Source: Pectinophora gossypiella
Lineage: Eukaryota; Arthropoda; Insecta; Lepidoptera; Gelechiidae
Assembly (NCBI RefSeq): GCF_024362695.1
Contig: NC_065404.1
Location: forward strand, 8,286,604-8,350,603
DNA length: 64,000 bases
Reading direction: 5' to 3'
Shown here: in pieces, positions 1 through 10,605 of the stretch
How the letters are laid out: every line of letters starts with the position of its first letter
Position numbering within the stretch: the first letter of the stretch is position 1
The notes under the pieces: model-generated
The model's input: only the letters and a program-made list of their open reading frames with translations
Database searches by the model: none
What the model was told of the DNA's origin: nothing
Position numbers and translations under genes: made by a program

Positions 1-145
1 AACCGCACTGTCCACCCCGCTGTGGTCGCATCTCGTGCATGGATTTGCTAATTAATTCGGTAACCGTATATACCTGCCACCACTTAACGTACCAAGTAAT
101 ATACGACATACATGTATACGATATAGTTGAACAGTACTTAATACA

Positions 146-584
146 GATGATTCAGGCCATAATTCTGAGTTGATATCAAGTGGAATTTTCCGTCGCAAAT
201 GTATGGAATGGAAAATATTAAAAAAGAAAACAAAAAGAATTTTCCGACAGGAAATTCCACTTAATATCAACTCAGAATCATGGTCTAAATCGTCTCCCTC
301 AGTATTCGTTACGATGTCACTAACACCCATACCTATTTGTATGGCTACCTGTATGTACTGGTACGGGGTGTAAGTGACATCGTAACGAATACTGAGGGGG
401 CTCATTCAGCTGATTATTCTGAGTTAATATCAAGTGGAATTTTCGATCGCAAAAGTATAAAATTTAAAATAATTAAAAAAAAATAATGTATTTTGCGACG
501 GAAAATTCCACTTGATTTTAACTCAGAACCATGGTCTGAATCATCCTCCTCAGTATTCGTTACGATGTCACTAACACCCTGTAT
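146..584 (+). mobile_element. Dimeric foldback MITE, 5' truncated
   Basis: Two head-to-tail palindromic modules. Each begins with a segment ending near TCAAGTGGAATTTTC and closes with its inverted counterpart GAAAATTCCACTTGA, then a terminal inverted repeat reading GTTACGATGTCACTAACACC. The modules are joined by a linker (about 313-377). A near-identical dimer with the same linker lies at 56178-56663. The first terminus is missing here, so this copy is 5' truncated. No coding capacity is visible; the open frames inside it are products of the palindrome. It is a non-autonomous DNA element, superfamily not determined. Confidence 0.8.
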
Positions 585-752
585 ACCCATAGGGTATTAT
601 GTGAATATTCGTATTGAGTACGCGACTAATGTAATTTTTAAGGTAACTTATTGCACGTTTGCATTAGACGGTACTAACTACTAGGCTAGACAAATGGGGG
701 ACGCTGTTGGTTATCACCTACTAAGATGATAGATATATGACGTTACGATTAT

Positions 753-912
753 ATGGTCCCGGTTACTACTTACTGATGTGGGTATGTAATCGTTACATGA
801 ACCATGACAGGGGCCTTTGGCGGCTCAGTAATAATAATAACACTGACACCAGGGTTGATGAGTTTGGTATAGAGCCACCTAACAACCCACACGATAAGAA
901 GAAGATAAGATT
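753..912 (+). mobile_element. SINE B, 3' half only
   Basis: This is the 3' half of the tRNA-derived SINE seen complete on the minus strand at 16431-16780. It contains the GGTCCCGGTTACTACTTACTGATG segment, the AGGGGCCTTTGGCGGCTCAG block, an ACACCAGGGTTGATGAG block, and the terminal CCCACACGATAAGAAG. The tRNA-like head and the first part of the core are absent, which is the usual outcome of 5' truncation during retroposition. Confidence 0.75.
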
Positions 913-1180
913 ATTTCCTTCAGTGGACGGACCAAACCAAATCTATATTCATGATGATGAGTGTCAATGTCAAAATGTGTTTGCCTAGCTAGATGTTTGC
1001 TGCTGAATCACGCTGGAACGACTGAACGGACGAATGGAGCGTCTCAAGAAGATTAATTACATGTTAAAGGATATTTTTATTGGACCTTGAAGATATGATG
1101 ATGAGATTGTACATGACAGCAATCGTCAAGAGGACACGGTCGAGTTAATTTACATTGTTTGGATCGACGTATTTAAACAT

Positions 1181-1480
1181 CCTCTGTGGTTTAGTGGCTA
1201 GAGCGCTCGGCTCACAATCTAGAAGTCCGCTTTCCATTCCAGTCGGCTCTGCATGATAACCGCGCCGCGCGCGGCGCGATTTATATTGAGCGCTTCGACC
1301 AGTAGCCATTTGACGTCCATCTACGTAGATAGCATTCGTATCGTTTATTGGTCCAAGCGTTCGCAATATAATTCGAGCCGCGCGCGGCGCGGTTGTCATG
1401 CAGACCCCGCATGTAGGAATATTGTCAATAACTCTCCTTTTTTGCTCCTCCGTAGTCGAGTGAAAACACTTTGTAAAAAA
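1181..1480 (+). mobile_element. SINE head interrupted by a MITE
   Basis: A tRNA-like head starts at 1181 (CCTCTGTGGTTTAGTGGCTA, then GAGCGCTCGGCTCACAATCT), matching the heads at 15291 and 57210. The box B region is degenerate and is broken by the 1249-1403 inverted-repeat element. Sequence after 1404 (attgtc, then aacactttgt) resembles the region that normally follows the head. The end is approximate because the downstream part is heavily diverged. Confidence 0.55.
1249..1403. mobile_element. Short GC-palindromic MITE
   Basis: This 155-bp unit has inverted arms of about 45-50 bp. The left arm starts CTGCATGATAACCGCG and the right arm ends CGCGGTTGTCATGCAG. Each arm carries the self-palindrome GCGCCGCGCGCGGCGC or a close variant, which is unusual in this AT-rich window. 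The arms make both strands translate to similar TAPRAAR-type frames, which are artefacts. No target duplication is clear. It lies within an older SINE head, so it inserted later. Confidence 0.6.
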
Positions 1481-2005
1481 TGTGCCAAATATAAGCTTAG
1501 GTAAGCAGGCTGAATCACTTTTACTTGCGGATGGTAAGAAGCCTCAAGATACGCGTATAGTTCGTTAGACGCGTTAGGTTCTATGCGAGTATATTTAATT
1601 ACAATTCCATTACATAATTTAGTAGATAAATACTGCTACATAATTTAGCTCTAAGAATTTATTATACGCTTCATCAGGTTCGAGACTTAACTACGATTAA
1701 ACACACGCATGGGCTGAAGTAAATGTTCGGGTGGCATTAACTTGGACGGGCCTTGGATATTCTCTAAACCTCTAAAAGGGTGCCATGGCAGTACAAAGTG
1801 GCCTTTAGGAGCCCAACATGTCGACATACTTGAATTACAACTAGTGACTAGTAAAGTAACCTAATTTGAATGTAGACTCGGTCTTAAATATTGTTAGCGT
1901 CGGGGTACACTTCCACACTAGTTCAACTTGTATCTTAATGTGCTCTGACTACGTTATCTACGCTGAACTGTAGGTATTACATTCGGGAGAATGTCACATG
2001 AAGAA

Positions 2006-2278
2006 CTATGTAATGCATACATACTTAAACTCACTCCCGTAATCCCTAACGGGGCAGGCTGAGCCACAAATGATCAAAAACAACTTGCAGCCACTGTTGA
2101 TACGAAGTCTTAAAATGGATTTGATGAACCTTACGGTGATAAGGGATTATCCTATCGACCACAACAATTGTCCAAGTATGGGTTAAAAGTGGTACAATCA
2201 GTCTTCAATTTTATGACATGCCCGGGAAGAGAAACAGCCGAATGTTTTTAATTCGCTCCTATTCCAGCATAGAAGATG
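2006..2278 (+). repeat. Dispersed retroposon-type repeat, copy 1
   Basis: Collinear by eye with 62083-62360 over about 270 bp. Shared blocks include GTAATCCCTAA, ACAACTTGCAGCCACTGTTG, GGTGATAAGGGAT and GACATGCCCGGG. Parts recur in antisense at 45035-45240 and 54613-54699. The segment at 45035 directly follows a LINE ORF end, so the family may represent or contain a LINE 3' untranslated region. It has no coding potential. Confidence 0.7.
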
Positions 2279-2642
2279 TAATCAAATAAATCAAATAGGT
2301 ATTTGTTATTCTGCGCTTTTGGATATCATAGTTAATTAAAATAATGGCATCAATACAGGCGGCTATTTCGATAGTCGCATGAGATCCGTTTCACACATAT
2401 TAAAATATAGCAAAAAATAAAACACGCGAAATATTTCAAAATGTACTACATGTAAATGAGCACATATACTTCAACAGGAAATGCTACAACGAAGTACCGA
2501 TTCATATATTTTTCAATACTGATTGTTTTGTAATTTTTTGTTTGACATTGTTTTGTAATTGCTTTGATATAGGTATTAAACAATATTGTGTGTACATAGT
2601 AATTTGATATTGTAGTAGGGTTGTTGTAGCATTTACTTGGCA

Positions 2643-2755
2643 CCGACTTCAGATTTATAAAATTAATTAACTAATTGAAAATACGTACTAATTACTTTGT
2701 GCGAAGTAAATTTATTTATTGCTTTTTAGTTTTGCGTTTGAAGTCGGTTTTTTTT
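2643..2755. repeat. Segment bounded by ACCGACTTC / GAAGTCGGT
   Basis: A 9-bp inverted pair, ACCGACTTC at the left and GAAGTCGGT at the right followed by a T-run, bounds about 100 bp of AT-rich DNA. The same GAAGTCGGT motif ends the tail sequences at 4055 and 15685. The whole is probably a fragment of that dispersed family; the class is unknown. Confidence 0.35.
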
Positions 2756-2899
2756 TGTTAAAAATTTTATTTTATTTTACGATTTTAAGTGATGGTTAGA
2801 CCGAGCAAGGATGCAGAGACAGACAAATTTTCTGATTTATATTGATATATATTAATACATGATTAGTAGTGATCACAATTATTATTGATGAACATGTTT

Positions 2900-2922
2900 A
2901 CACACACATACACACACACACA

Positions 2923-2975
<53 letters not shown>

Positions 2976-2981
2976 ACACAT
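2900..2981. repeat. (CA)n microsatellite
   Basis: About 80 bp of almost uninterrupted CA dinucleotide with small TA and GCG interruptions. The open frame through it (a Thr-His run) is a repeat artefact. Confidence 0.97.
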
Positions 2982-3106
2982 GTGGTTGTCAGTGGAAGCT
3001 GCTATCATACACACTCACGCACACATATAGATACAGTAGATTTCGCGTGGTTCGCTCGCTGCTAAAGCAGCTCGCGTGTCCTGTTTATTCGAAACTGTCC
3101 CTCTTC

Positions 3107-3750
3107 GTATGGCGGCCATCTTGTTTTTCCGCCATTTTGTTTTTTTTCACCGGCGACAGAATTTGACCATGATTTAAATGGGTGTCGTGGAAACAAACAA
3201 AATCCAGGTGCAATAGGTTTGCCAGGCCGTAGAATGTCTCCCTGATTGGGAGCAGTTTTCAAAGATGACGTTCCGATCACACCCCTATACATCATTTTTA
3301 CCCCCAAGACATTTTCTGGAAAAACAAAATTTTGTATGGCGGCCATCTTGTTTTTCCGCCATTTTTTTTTCACACGCTATGGAATTTGACCAAGATTTAA
3401 ATAAGTGCTCTGAAAGAAATATTGCTTCACGTGCGATAGTTTTGCCAGGCCGTAGAGTATTTCTCTGATGCGGAGCAATTTTTGGTGACCAGAAAGTATT
3501 TCCGTACTCTACATGACGTTTTGAGTAAGCGCCCCATACATTATTTTTGCCCAAAGGGGCTTCTTCCAAAATCGACAAAATTTTGTATGGCGGCCATCTT
3601 GTTTTTCCGCCATTTTGTTTTTTTGCACCGGCGATTGAATTTGATCAAGATTTAAATACGTTTCGTGAAAGAAAAATTGCTCCAGGTTGTATAGTTTTGC
3701 CAGGCCATAGGGTGTCTCCCTGATGCTGACCAGTTTTCGAAGGTCGGGAA
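3107..3750 (+). repeat. Three tandem copies of a 227-251 bp unit
   Basis: The block GTATGGCGGCCATCTTGTTT followed by TTCCGCCATTTTG starts at 3107, 3334 and 3585, giving periods of 227 and 251 bp. Each copy continues with a region reading TTTGACCA or TTGATCAAG, then ATTTAAAT, then TTTGCCAGGCC(G/A)TAG. The copies are diverged, so the array is old. Both-strand open frames here are shadows. The array runs into 3751-4060, suggesting it is the 3' region of one larger retroposon. Confidence 0.8.
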
Positions 3751-3961
3751 GTTTTCCCGAAGCCTAAAGATCGATCCGATTAATATGACTTTACAAACGC
3801 ACTAGTCGCTCCTACGATTTTTGAAAATTCCCCTCGATTTCTCTGGTCTTCCATCATCAGATCTTGACTTCCTTGACATGGGACCCCCTTGGGTATATCT
3901 CCTTTCAAACAAAAAAAGAATTATCAAAATTGGTTCATATACGACGAAGATATGCCCGAAC

Positions 3962-4010
<49 letters not shown>

Positions 4011-4062
4011 CGGTCGAATTGAGAACCTCCTCCTTTTTTGAAGTCGGTAAAAATGTAAGTTA
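3751..4062 (+). mobile_element. Repeat tail with 39-A tract and GAAGTCGGT terminus
   Basis: After the tandem array the sequence continues without break to an uninterrupted run of 39 A at 3968-4006. It then reads TATACGGTCGAATTGAGAAC, CTCCTCCTTTTTTGAAGTCGG. The same terminal 50 bp occurs at 15640-15690, also after an A-rich stretch. I recognise the terminal string as common in lepidopteran DNA but cannot place it in a named family. The run of Lys codons in the local frame is the A tract. Confidence 0.6.
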
Positions 4063-4804
4063 TGCGGATGATACTTTATGGCAGAGTCATCTCATCTCAT
4101 AGAATGAAGTTTGAGATAGGTGTACCAGTAGGCTGTGGTTTGAGAATGTAATACAAAGGGGAGCATCAACATTCCGACTGCGAGCCAAGGGCAAGCGCGG
4201 GGCGCGGGGGTGGTCACTTCTTATTAAATCCCATAATATTATGTAGGCACGCGTGTCCCATGTCCTCTCGAACTGTATGACGATTGGCACACAAGCCGCA
4301 CAGTTCTCCAGCTCACAAAGGGCCCAAATTACACACACGCTATGGAGCTCGTACTCAGTAAGCTCCATTCATATCCTTTATGTGCTCTCCAGTATAGCGC
4401 TGATCCAGTTCCGTTGTTTTAGTTTACGTACTGAACAGCACCAGAGCCTTTTGTGTAGTGGTTCTACTCAGAAATAAATAAATTGTAGACCTTATAACAG
4501 AAGTGTTCTTGAGACGTTTAATTTCAAATTTTTATTATTTAGCGAAGCAGCTGTCGTATTCACGAGCGTCCATGCGAAATAATATGAAAAGAAAACTTTG
4601 ATATTTCTGCTGCCACTCGTGGCTTAATGAAAGTCTTGGTTTGGAAAAAGTTTAAAAGGCAGCTTGAGGTAGCTGGGGTCGAGCACGTCTCATGGCCTCT
4701 TGACCCGCCATCGCGACGTCTCGGCACCAGCGCCGCTACCTGTAATACGCCTAAACCTTCAATAAAACTTTCTTGGCAATCAACAAGATAATAATAAAAA
4801 GGGT
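4063..4804. other. No recognisable feature
   Basis: Unique-looking sequence. It has open frames of up to about 100 codons on both strands, none with motifs, a suitable start context or family resemblance. Confidence 0.5.
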
Positions 4805-4806
4805 AA

Positions 4807-5178
4807 TTTACGCCGCAAATATTTCTTTCAAAAGTACTTAGATTAATAGTAGATGCTCCCTGGTACGTCACAAATGATATGATACATCACGATCTCCAAA
4901 TAAAAACGGTCAAGGAAGAAATCAAAAGTAATATATCAAAGTACAAAAACAGGCTGGAAAACCACCCAAATGAAATGGCAGTGGAGCTAATGAGAAACCC
5001 AAACACATTTTTGAGACTGAAGAGGAAAGCGCCACAAGATTTAATCAAGTAACCATTTAGGATGGGACAATGGTTCCATGCCTTGCAAGCCTGATAGTAT
5101 GGAGAATCAAAAATATTGCTGAATGTCCTTGATGATAGATTGCATTAAAAAAAAAGTAAAAAAAAAAAAAAAAAAAAA
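4807..5178 (+). mobile_element. Jockey-like LINE 3' end with poly(A)
   Basis: The frame from 4807 to the TAA at 5050-5052 encodes about 81 residues typical of the C-terminus of Jockey-clade reverse-transcriptase proteins. Seen in order: KVLRLIVDAPWYVTN, then IHHDLQIKTVKEEI, then NHPNEMAVEL, then RLKRKAPQDLIK and stop. About 95 bp of 3' untranslated sequence follows, then an A-rich tail at 5147-5178 broken by one GT. The frame meets a stop at 4804, and no further RT motif is evident upstream, so it is a 5'-truncated dead copy. It lacks the endonuclease and catalytic RT motifs. Confidence 0.85.
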
Positions 5179-5611
5179 TATTTCTTTTAATAACGTTTAA
5201 CTCGTAGATTTACATAAACGGGTACAGACATTTCTGTGAATGGACTTTCCCTCTACGTCGGGACATAGAAAACATGAATTAGTGGAGGGTTCTGAGCTAA
5301 TTGCTTACCCAGTTGTCAGAGTTTTGGAGCGGCTACTGACTTGGCCTAACGACTGACACGTGTCGATAGCCGGCCCACGTTTTTAACGTGCGATCATTCA
5401 TGTACAAAATGACCGCGACACATTTTGCTGTACCTACTACGCTAATCTTTTAGAAGCACCAAGAGTTACCACGACCAACTTGATGCAAAAAAACTACTTC
5501 TTAAAGGTTTCTCTGACTAATAGACTTAATTTCTCTTCTCGATTTTAAATATCTCTACTTACTCAGAGATTAGGTATGTCCTTAGTCACATATTGGAATA
5601 TTTACCTATAT

Positions 5612-5860
5612 AGGCCGCCAAAGGCCCCTGACATAGCTCATGTAACGACTACACACTTAGTTAAGTAAATAGTAGCCGGAACCGATTGTTAACGTGCCCT
5701 CCGAAGCACGGGATTATCTCATTTTTCGGTTAATCGCTGCAATATCCTGACCAAACCAGGGACAGTCTCACAAACTGTTTTTTTTGTAAGACGTGTCCAC
5801 AACGGGAATCGAACCTAGGACCCCGGATCCTGTGCCCAACCACTGGACCACAAACGTCGT
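5612..5860 (-). mobile_element. SINE B, 3' truncated
   Basis: Antisense copy whose tRNA-like head lies near 5860. The plus strand shows the reverse complement of box B (GGGAATCGAACC, 5800-5811) and of box A (CCACTGGACCACA). It retains the common core (AACGTGCCCTCCGAAGCACG) and the GCCGCCAAAGGCCCCTGACA block, then ends before the usual 3' terminus. Confidence 0.8.
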
Positions 5861-8783
5861 AAAACACGTTCTAAGAGATTCGCTATCGACCTAAGTATAC
5901 GAGTGACAGGCTGGTAACGTACCGTTTTAGTCATCTTATGACTCCAAATGGTAGTGCAAGTTTAAAACCCCATTGCAATAGGGGCTGCGCGCGTAATTCT
6001 GTATCATAGGACTATCCGATATCATACACTAGAACATTTTTCGTTGAATCACAAGATATGAAATGGGTTACGAGTCCTTATAAAATGCTGAACTAAAAGC
6101 GTAGTTTTACGCTGCAAATTTATGAACCGTGCCGATTCGAGAAAAAAAGGATCTCTAGTTGGCATGATTTTGCGGTTGTTAGCCTCTGCTTGGCTTCGCG
6201 ACAGTGCAGGGAGCATTGTACTATGATTGGAAAGTCATTCTGAATTTATAGTCGGCACCCCAATTAGTCACTGAATGAATGAATAGTCTTTCACTTTGAG
6301 ATATTGTTGTATGAAGGACGTTCAAACGACGTTAAGTAATCTTCAAATGAAGATTTTCCAAAATAGAAACTCTGGTAATACCTTTATACATATGAAGCTT
6401 ATAATACTTACGAGTAGGTATTACTTCGGATTTTGTCGTAAAAGTAAATAGCGATCTAATTAATACTATTTGTTCTACGTGCCGACCATACACTGCGGAC
6501 GACGCATTACGTATTTCAAAGGGATTATATTTTACGCCTACTGGATGAAACCTGGATGTGACACGTTCTTAAGCGGACTCTTGCAAAACCCATTTTGCCT
6601 TTGAACACCTACTTAATATTTAATAATTTCAGTTTTATTTGTAAGAGATTTAGTTACGGAACACGAGGTGAATTATCTCGCCGGCCGCTGCGGGGTGCGA
6701 GCCGAGGCTGCGGCTAGCCGTGTACATAGCTGCCCTATCCACTACTATGCGTATATTAATTTATCTTCTGAACTTAATAATTAACTTTAAAGTTACGTGT
6801 ATGCTGAGTTTGGCACTTCATTGCCTTATGAAGTCAATTTCAACGGCAATTATCTAGAATCCAGGCGCTGAGGGGACTCGCTAACTTGTGTTATTAAGGC
6901 CAACTATGAAATAGAAATTTAATATGCCATGTGAATTATAGTGGCGGCTCACAAATAGTTGGCAGTTACAGTGAAAAATTGTTTCACGAGTTTACAGGTG
7001 GAACTGCAATAACGGTCGGTCCTGGGACAAAGAAGACTCTGACAGCAATATGAAGCGGTGTTGTTTTTGTCGCCCGTGGCGTCGCTAGAATTGCAGTTGC
7101 CACAGGAGTATTAGTTACGATGGAACCAGTCGTAAAACTGCCGCAGAGCACCGGAGCACGAGTAACATATTAGAGTTTAACGATGACGCCGGGCGCATAA
7201 TATGAACATTATTCTTCGGACATCAACCGAGTAATACGCTTGAAAACACTTTACTTGGAACAGAGTAAAGTTAGTTACGATATGGTATATTGATAAGAGT
7301 AACAGAGTTGGTGTGAATAACTCACAGCGGCCAAGCAGATAGGAGACAGCATCTCGCAATGTTCTTAACAGCAATTTAAACAGAAACAAAGCCGGAAGCT
7401 GGCGGGTGCGAGCTACCATTTGCACAGTGTACACACAGCGACGCATTAGGAAGATTAAAACTTGTAAAAGCAAAGAAGCGCGACAGCCTCCGCAGACACA
7501 TGCAGAGCGCATAAATAAGTAGGTACATACAGACCAACTTTCATACAGTCAAAGTGTGCCAAGTGGAAGCGATAAAAACTTAACTCTATCCAACCAGACC
7601 CAGGTTTTACTACTAGAGGACTTCATAAGTCTTTCAACGGTTTAGCGTTTGCATCGGAAAATTGAATTTGTTTTTAAAGAATTGTCCATAAAGAAACTAA
7701 GTTACGTAGACGTAACGTACTTTTATTCGAAATACAAACTTGAAATTAGAGTAGAGAAAGAAAAGGTCACCTTTTATGTATTTGAAAAGCTTTGACTAGC
7801 AACTAAACTGATTACAGCTGGTAATAAGATGAGTAAAGTTTTAGTTTTTATTTGGAGAAAACTTTATTGCAATATAAATATTATGTTATTACGTACGAAT
7901 TTTTATAGTTTCAGCTTTGTTCGGACCAATAAGTCGTGAAGTAACTTTGACTAGCAACTTGGCTGCGTGTTCAATACTCGCTCTACTGACTTTCTGATTA
8001 GGTTACGATCTATTTATGGCTCGTGATGGCAAAGAGCGGACGTGACAACCGGAGGCTGTCACCAGGTGAATTTAGCAGGGAGGCTTGCCAACCATGGTGT
8101 AGGAAAACCTCTCCAATCCATGGTTCTATGAACTAATCAATTCATGCAAATATCAACCAGTTTCAAAACTTTTTAGAGTCCTTATATTTTCGTTGTGCTT
8201 GTGGGGGTATGCCATAAGCGTGTCACTCAATGTGTTATCCTATGTTCCTATTGTCACGATGTGAAGAGATCTATAAGGAAAGAATCTTGTATTACACTTA
8301 TACAAATCCTCGTTTATTTGGTTTAAAAAGGATTCGTGACAGTATTCCCTTATAAGAATTGACGGAAGGGATTTGCTGTCACATTGGGAAAAACAAAATA
8401 ACACGTGAACAATAAATCTGCTTCGCGATGTCTTGTCGTCAACCGACAGTAGCTACTAAAGGTCGTACCACACAGGCAATTGCTGAGCGTATCCGCGCCG
8501 TGATTTGTGAGCGAATTCCCGTCTATACCGTCGCGAAAGGAGCATTTCCAAGCGAGCCTAAACTATAAAGCTAACTTCACTGTAGAAACTTCTGAACGCT
8601 ATATAGGTATACTACCATGTATCGACCCGAATGTAATAATACTATAATTAAGTTTGTGTAAAGTATGCGTCTAGCTTACGAAGTGACTATAACTTCTGAA
8701 CGAACGTAGGTACTTGTATATAAATTGCATATTAATGGTTGAGAACAACCTATCTTCACTTCTAAATTCTGCAACTAGGTACT
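5861..8783. other. Unique AT-rich sequence, no gene seen
   Basis: No supported gene or repeat. A small GC cluster lies at 6678-6722 (GCCGGCCGCTGCGGGG). A 111-codon minus-strand frame at 7177-7512 is cysteine- and leucine-rich but matches no family I know and lacks supporting context. Confidence 0.5.
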
Positions 8784-9065
8784 TCTTCTCTCGTGTGGGT
8801 TGAGACGAGGATTACCAACCTCATCAACCCTGGTGTCAGGGTTACTATTGAGCCGTCAAATGCCCCTGGCATGACTCATGACTACTTACTTACATCAGTA
8901 CGCACTTATCGTCTTACTTTCCGACAATCAGGTGATCAGCCTGTAATATCCTAACCAAACTAGGGATCACAAAGTAATTTTTGTGATATTTACCCACCGG
9001 TATTCAAACCCGGGGCCTCCGGATCGTGAGCCAAACGTTCAACCACTGCACCACAGAGGCCGTTA
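8784..9065 (-). mobile_element. SINE B lacking the central core
   Basis: Antisense copy with the head near 9065 and the 3' terminus near 8784. It is flanked by a 7-bp match AGGTACT (8777-8783 and 9066-9072), a plausible target duplication. It keeps the box B complement, the ATCAGCCTGTAATATCCTAA block and the ATGCCCCTGGCATGA block. The GTGCTTCGGA...GGTCCCGG core present in other copies is deleted. Confidence 0.75.
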
Positions 9066-9336
9066 AGGTACTAGAATGATCGAATACTCAGGGAAAATCC
9101 TAAAAATACAATAAGGAAAAAGTTTTTTTTTATTCGAAGTGTCTTTTCGCCTTTCCTAAATTTCCGTTGCGTGCGTGCTTAACACTCGGCAGTTGTCAGT
9201 GAGATACCTTAAGGGCTAGGCTGCTTTTATTATCTCTACTTGTCGGAAGACATGTAGCGGTTAGTTAAGATTGTCACGTCACTGTCACACCTACCTACGT
9301 GACTTCTGGATATTATAATAATAATATCCTATAAAT

Positions 9337-9383
9337 TATAGGACCTAATGGGTATAAATTATAATAATAATTTAGGTCCTATA
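9337..9383. repeat. Hairpin, 12-bp stem
   Basis: TATAGGACCTAA at 9337-9348 pairs exactly with TTAGGTCCTATA at 9372-9383 across a 23-nt AT-rich loop. Surrounding AT repeats partly extend the symmetry. It could be a relic of a small MITE or simply low-complexity DNA. Confidence 0.6.
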
Positions 9384-9556
9384 GTTATTTACATAACATA
9401 AGCTAGCGACTAGGGTGAAGTAAATGCCTACATGATTTCACTTTTCGCTTCATTATAGACGGTGATACGGCTCACTACCTACCAAATTGGTCTAATAGAA
9501 AGTTCAGATGAACAATGGTAATTAGAAATCTTATTCAACGATAATAATCTAACCAC

Positions 9557-9630
9557 AGGAGTGGGTGTATATTAAACTATAGGTACACTTCCTACCCCAT
9601 GGGGATGCAGGTGTGATGCTATGTGCTAAT
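9557..9630 (+). repeat. Dispersed lepidopteran repeat fragment
   Basis: Reads GGAGTGGGTGTATATTA, later CCTACCCCATGGGGATGCAG, then GTGTGATGCTATGT. The same element is found split by a hAT insertion around 28050-28660, and antisense near 46680-46715. Confidence 0.6.
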
Positions 9631-9795
9631 TAAACCAACAAAACCTCAAAAATAATGAGGATTCCTACCAATAATTATCAAATATCATATAAAATATTAA
9701 CAACTGTGGTAAAAGTACAAAAGTAACTCACATTTTTCACATCTTTAATTAAAATAGATAAAATTTTAGTCGTGGTAGCCTAATTTGAAGAACGC

Positions 9796-10490
9796 TTGAC
9801 TCTCATTGTTAGGTCATTAATCCGTGATTATCATATGCTCAGCGGTTTAGCAGAACATCGTGAGGAAACCTACACACTCGAGAAATGTAGCTATTTTCAG
9901 TGGTATGTGGAAGGTCAAACAGGCAGTCGTTTCTTTAAAAAACCAGACCAGTCACATCTTCAGGTTAGGCAAGCGGACCGCGTGAAAAACGGGATAACGT
10001 TGGAGAAAAGATGAATGAACAAATTCATTATATTCATTATTACATTACACGATGGATAGGTATTTTATTATTATTTTATGATATTGATATTTGAGTCGCG
10101 ATGAGAATCTTACGAAACTTGCCTATGTAGGTAATCGTAGCTAATATTTATATCAAAAATTGAAGCCTTAAGTACAAATCCGGTTAGCACAGGCCACCGA
10201 TCCTTTTCCATCTTTAGTCACAAATACCTCTTTAGCAAAAACCAGCACGAGTCACATGGAATTCAAGGAGCGTTGCGGCATTTGTACGTGGCTACCTACG
10301 AAGTCGAACATTTCAACAATTTCCTTTCCCCGGAACATTCCCAGTACCGCATCTGTGTGGGAGATTTTTGTTTATCTTTCCATAAAAGGAAGAGATCTTT
10401 AAAAAAGATATATCCAACTTTGCTACGACTTTTCATTGTTACGTTTTTCAATATGCGTACAGTAAAGAATATTACTAACTGATGTAATTA
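9796..10490. other. Unique sequence with short open frames
   Basis: Open frames of 72 codons (9796-10014) and 69 codons (10273-10482) have no recognisable motif. I do not call them genes. Confidence 0.4.
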
Positions 10491-10494
10491 CGTA

Positions 10495-10605
10495 ATCGTC
10501 GCGTATCAGGGGCATCAGGGGCCTTTGGCGGCTCAATAACAAACGTGGCTGGGTTGATGTGATGAGGTTGGTAATCCACCTCACAATTCACACGATAGAA
10601 GAAGT
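10495..10605 (+). mobile_element. SINE B, 3' fragment
   Basis: Contains TCAGGGGCCTTTGGCGGCTC and the terminal GGTAATCCACCTCACAATTC, ACACGATAGAAG. It is 5' truncated. Confidence 0.7.

Noticed and set aside
1145..1504. Opposed 84- and 83-codon frames sharing a TAPRAAR motif
   Set aside because: The shared motif arises because both strands of an inverted repeat are translated.
2885..3166. Thr-His-rich 93-codon frame
   Set aside because: It encodes the (CA)n microsatellite.
3062..3578. Overlapping 67-103 codon frames on both strands
   Set aside because: They are shadows of the tandem GGCGGCCATCTTG repeat array.
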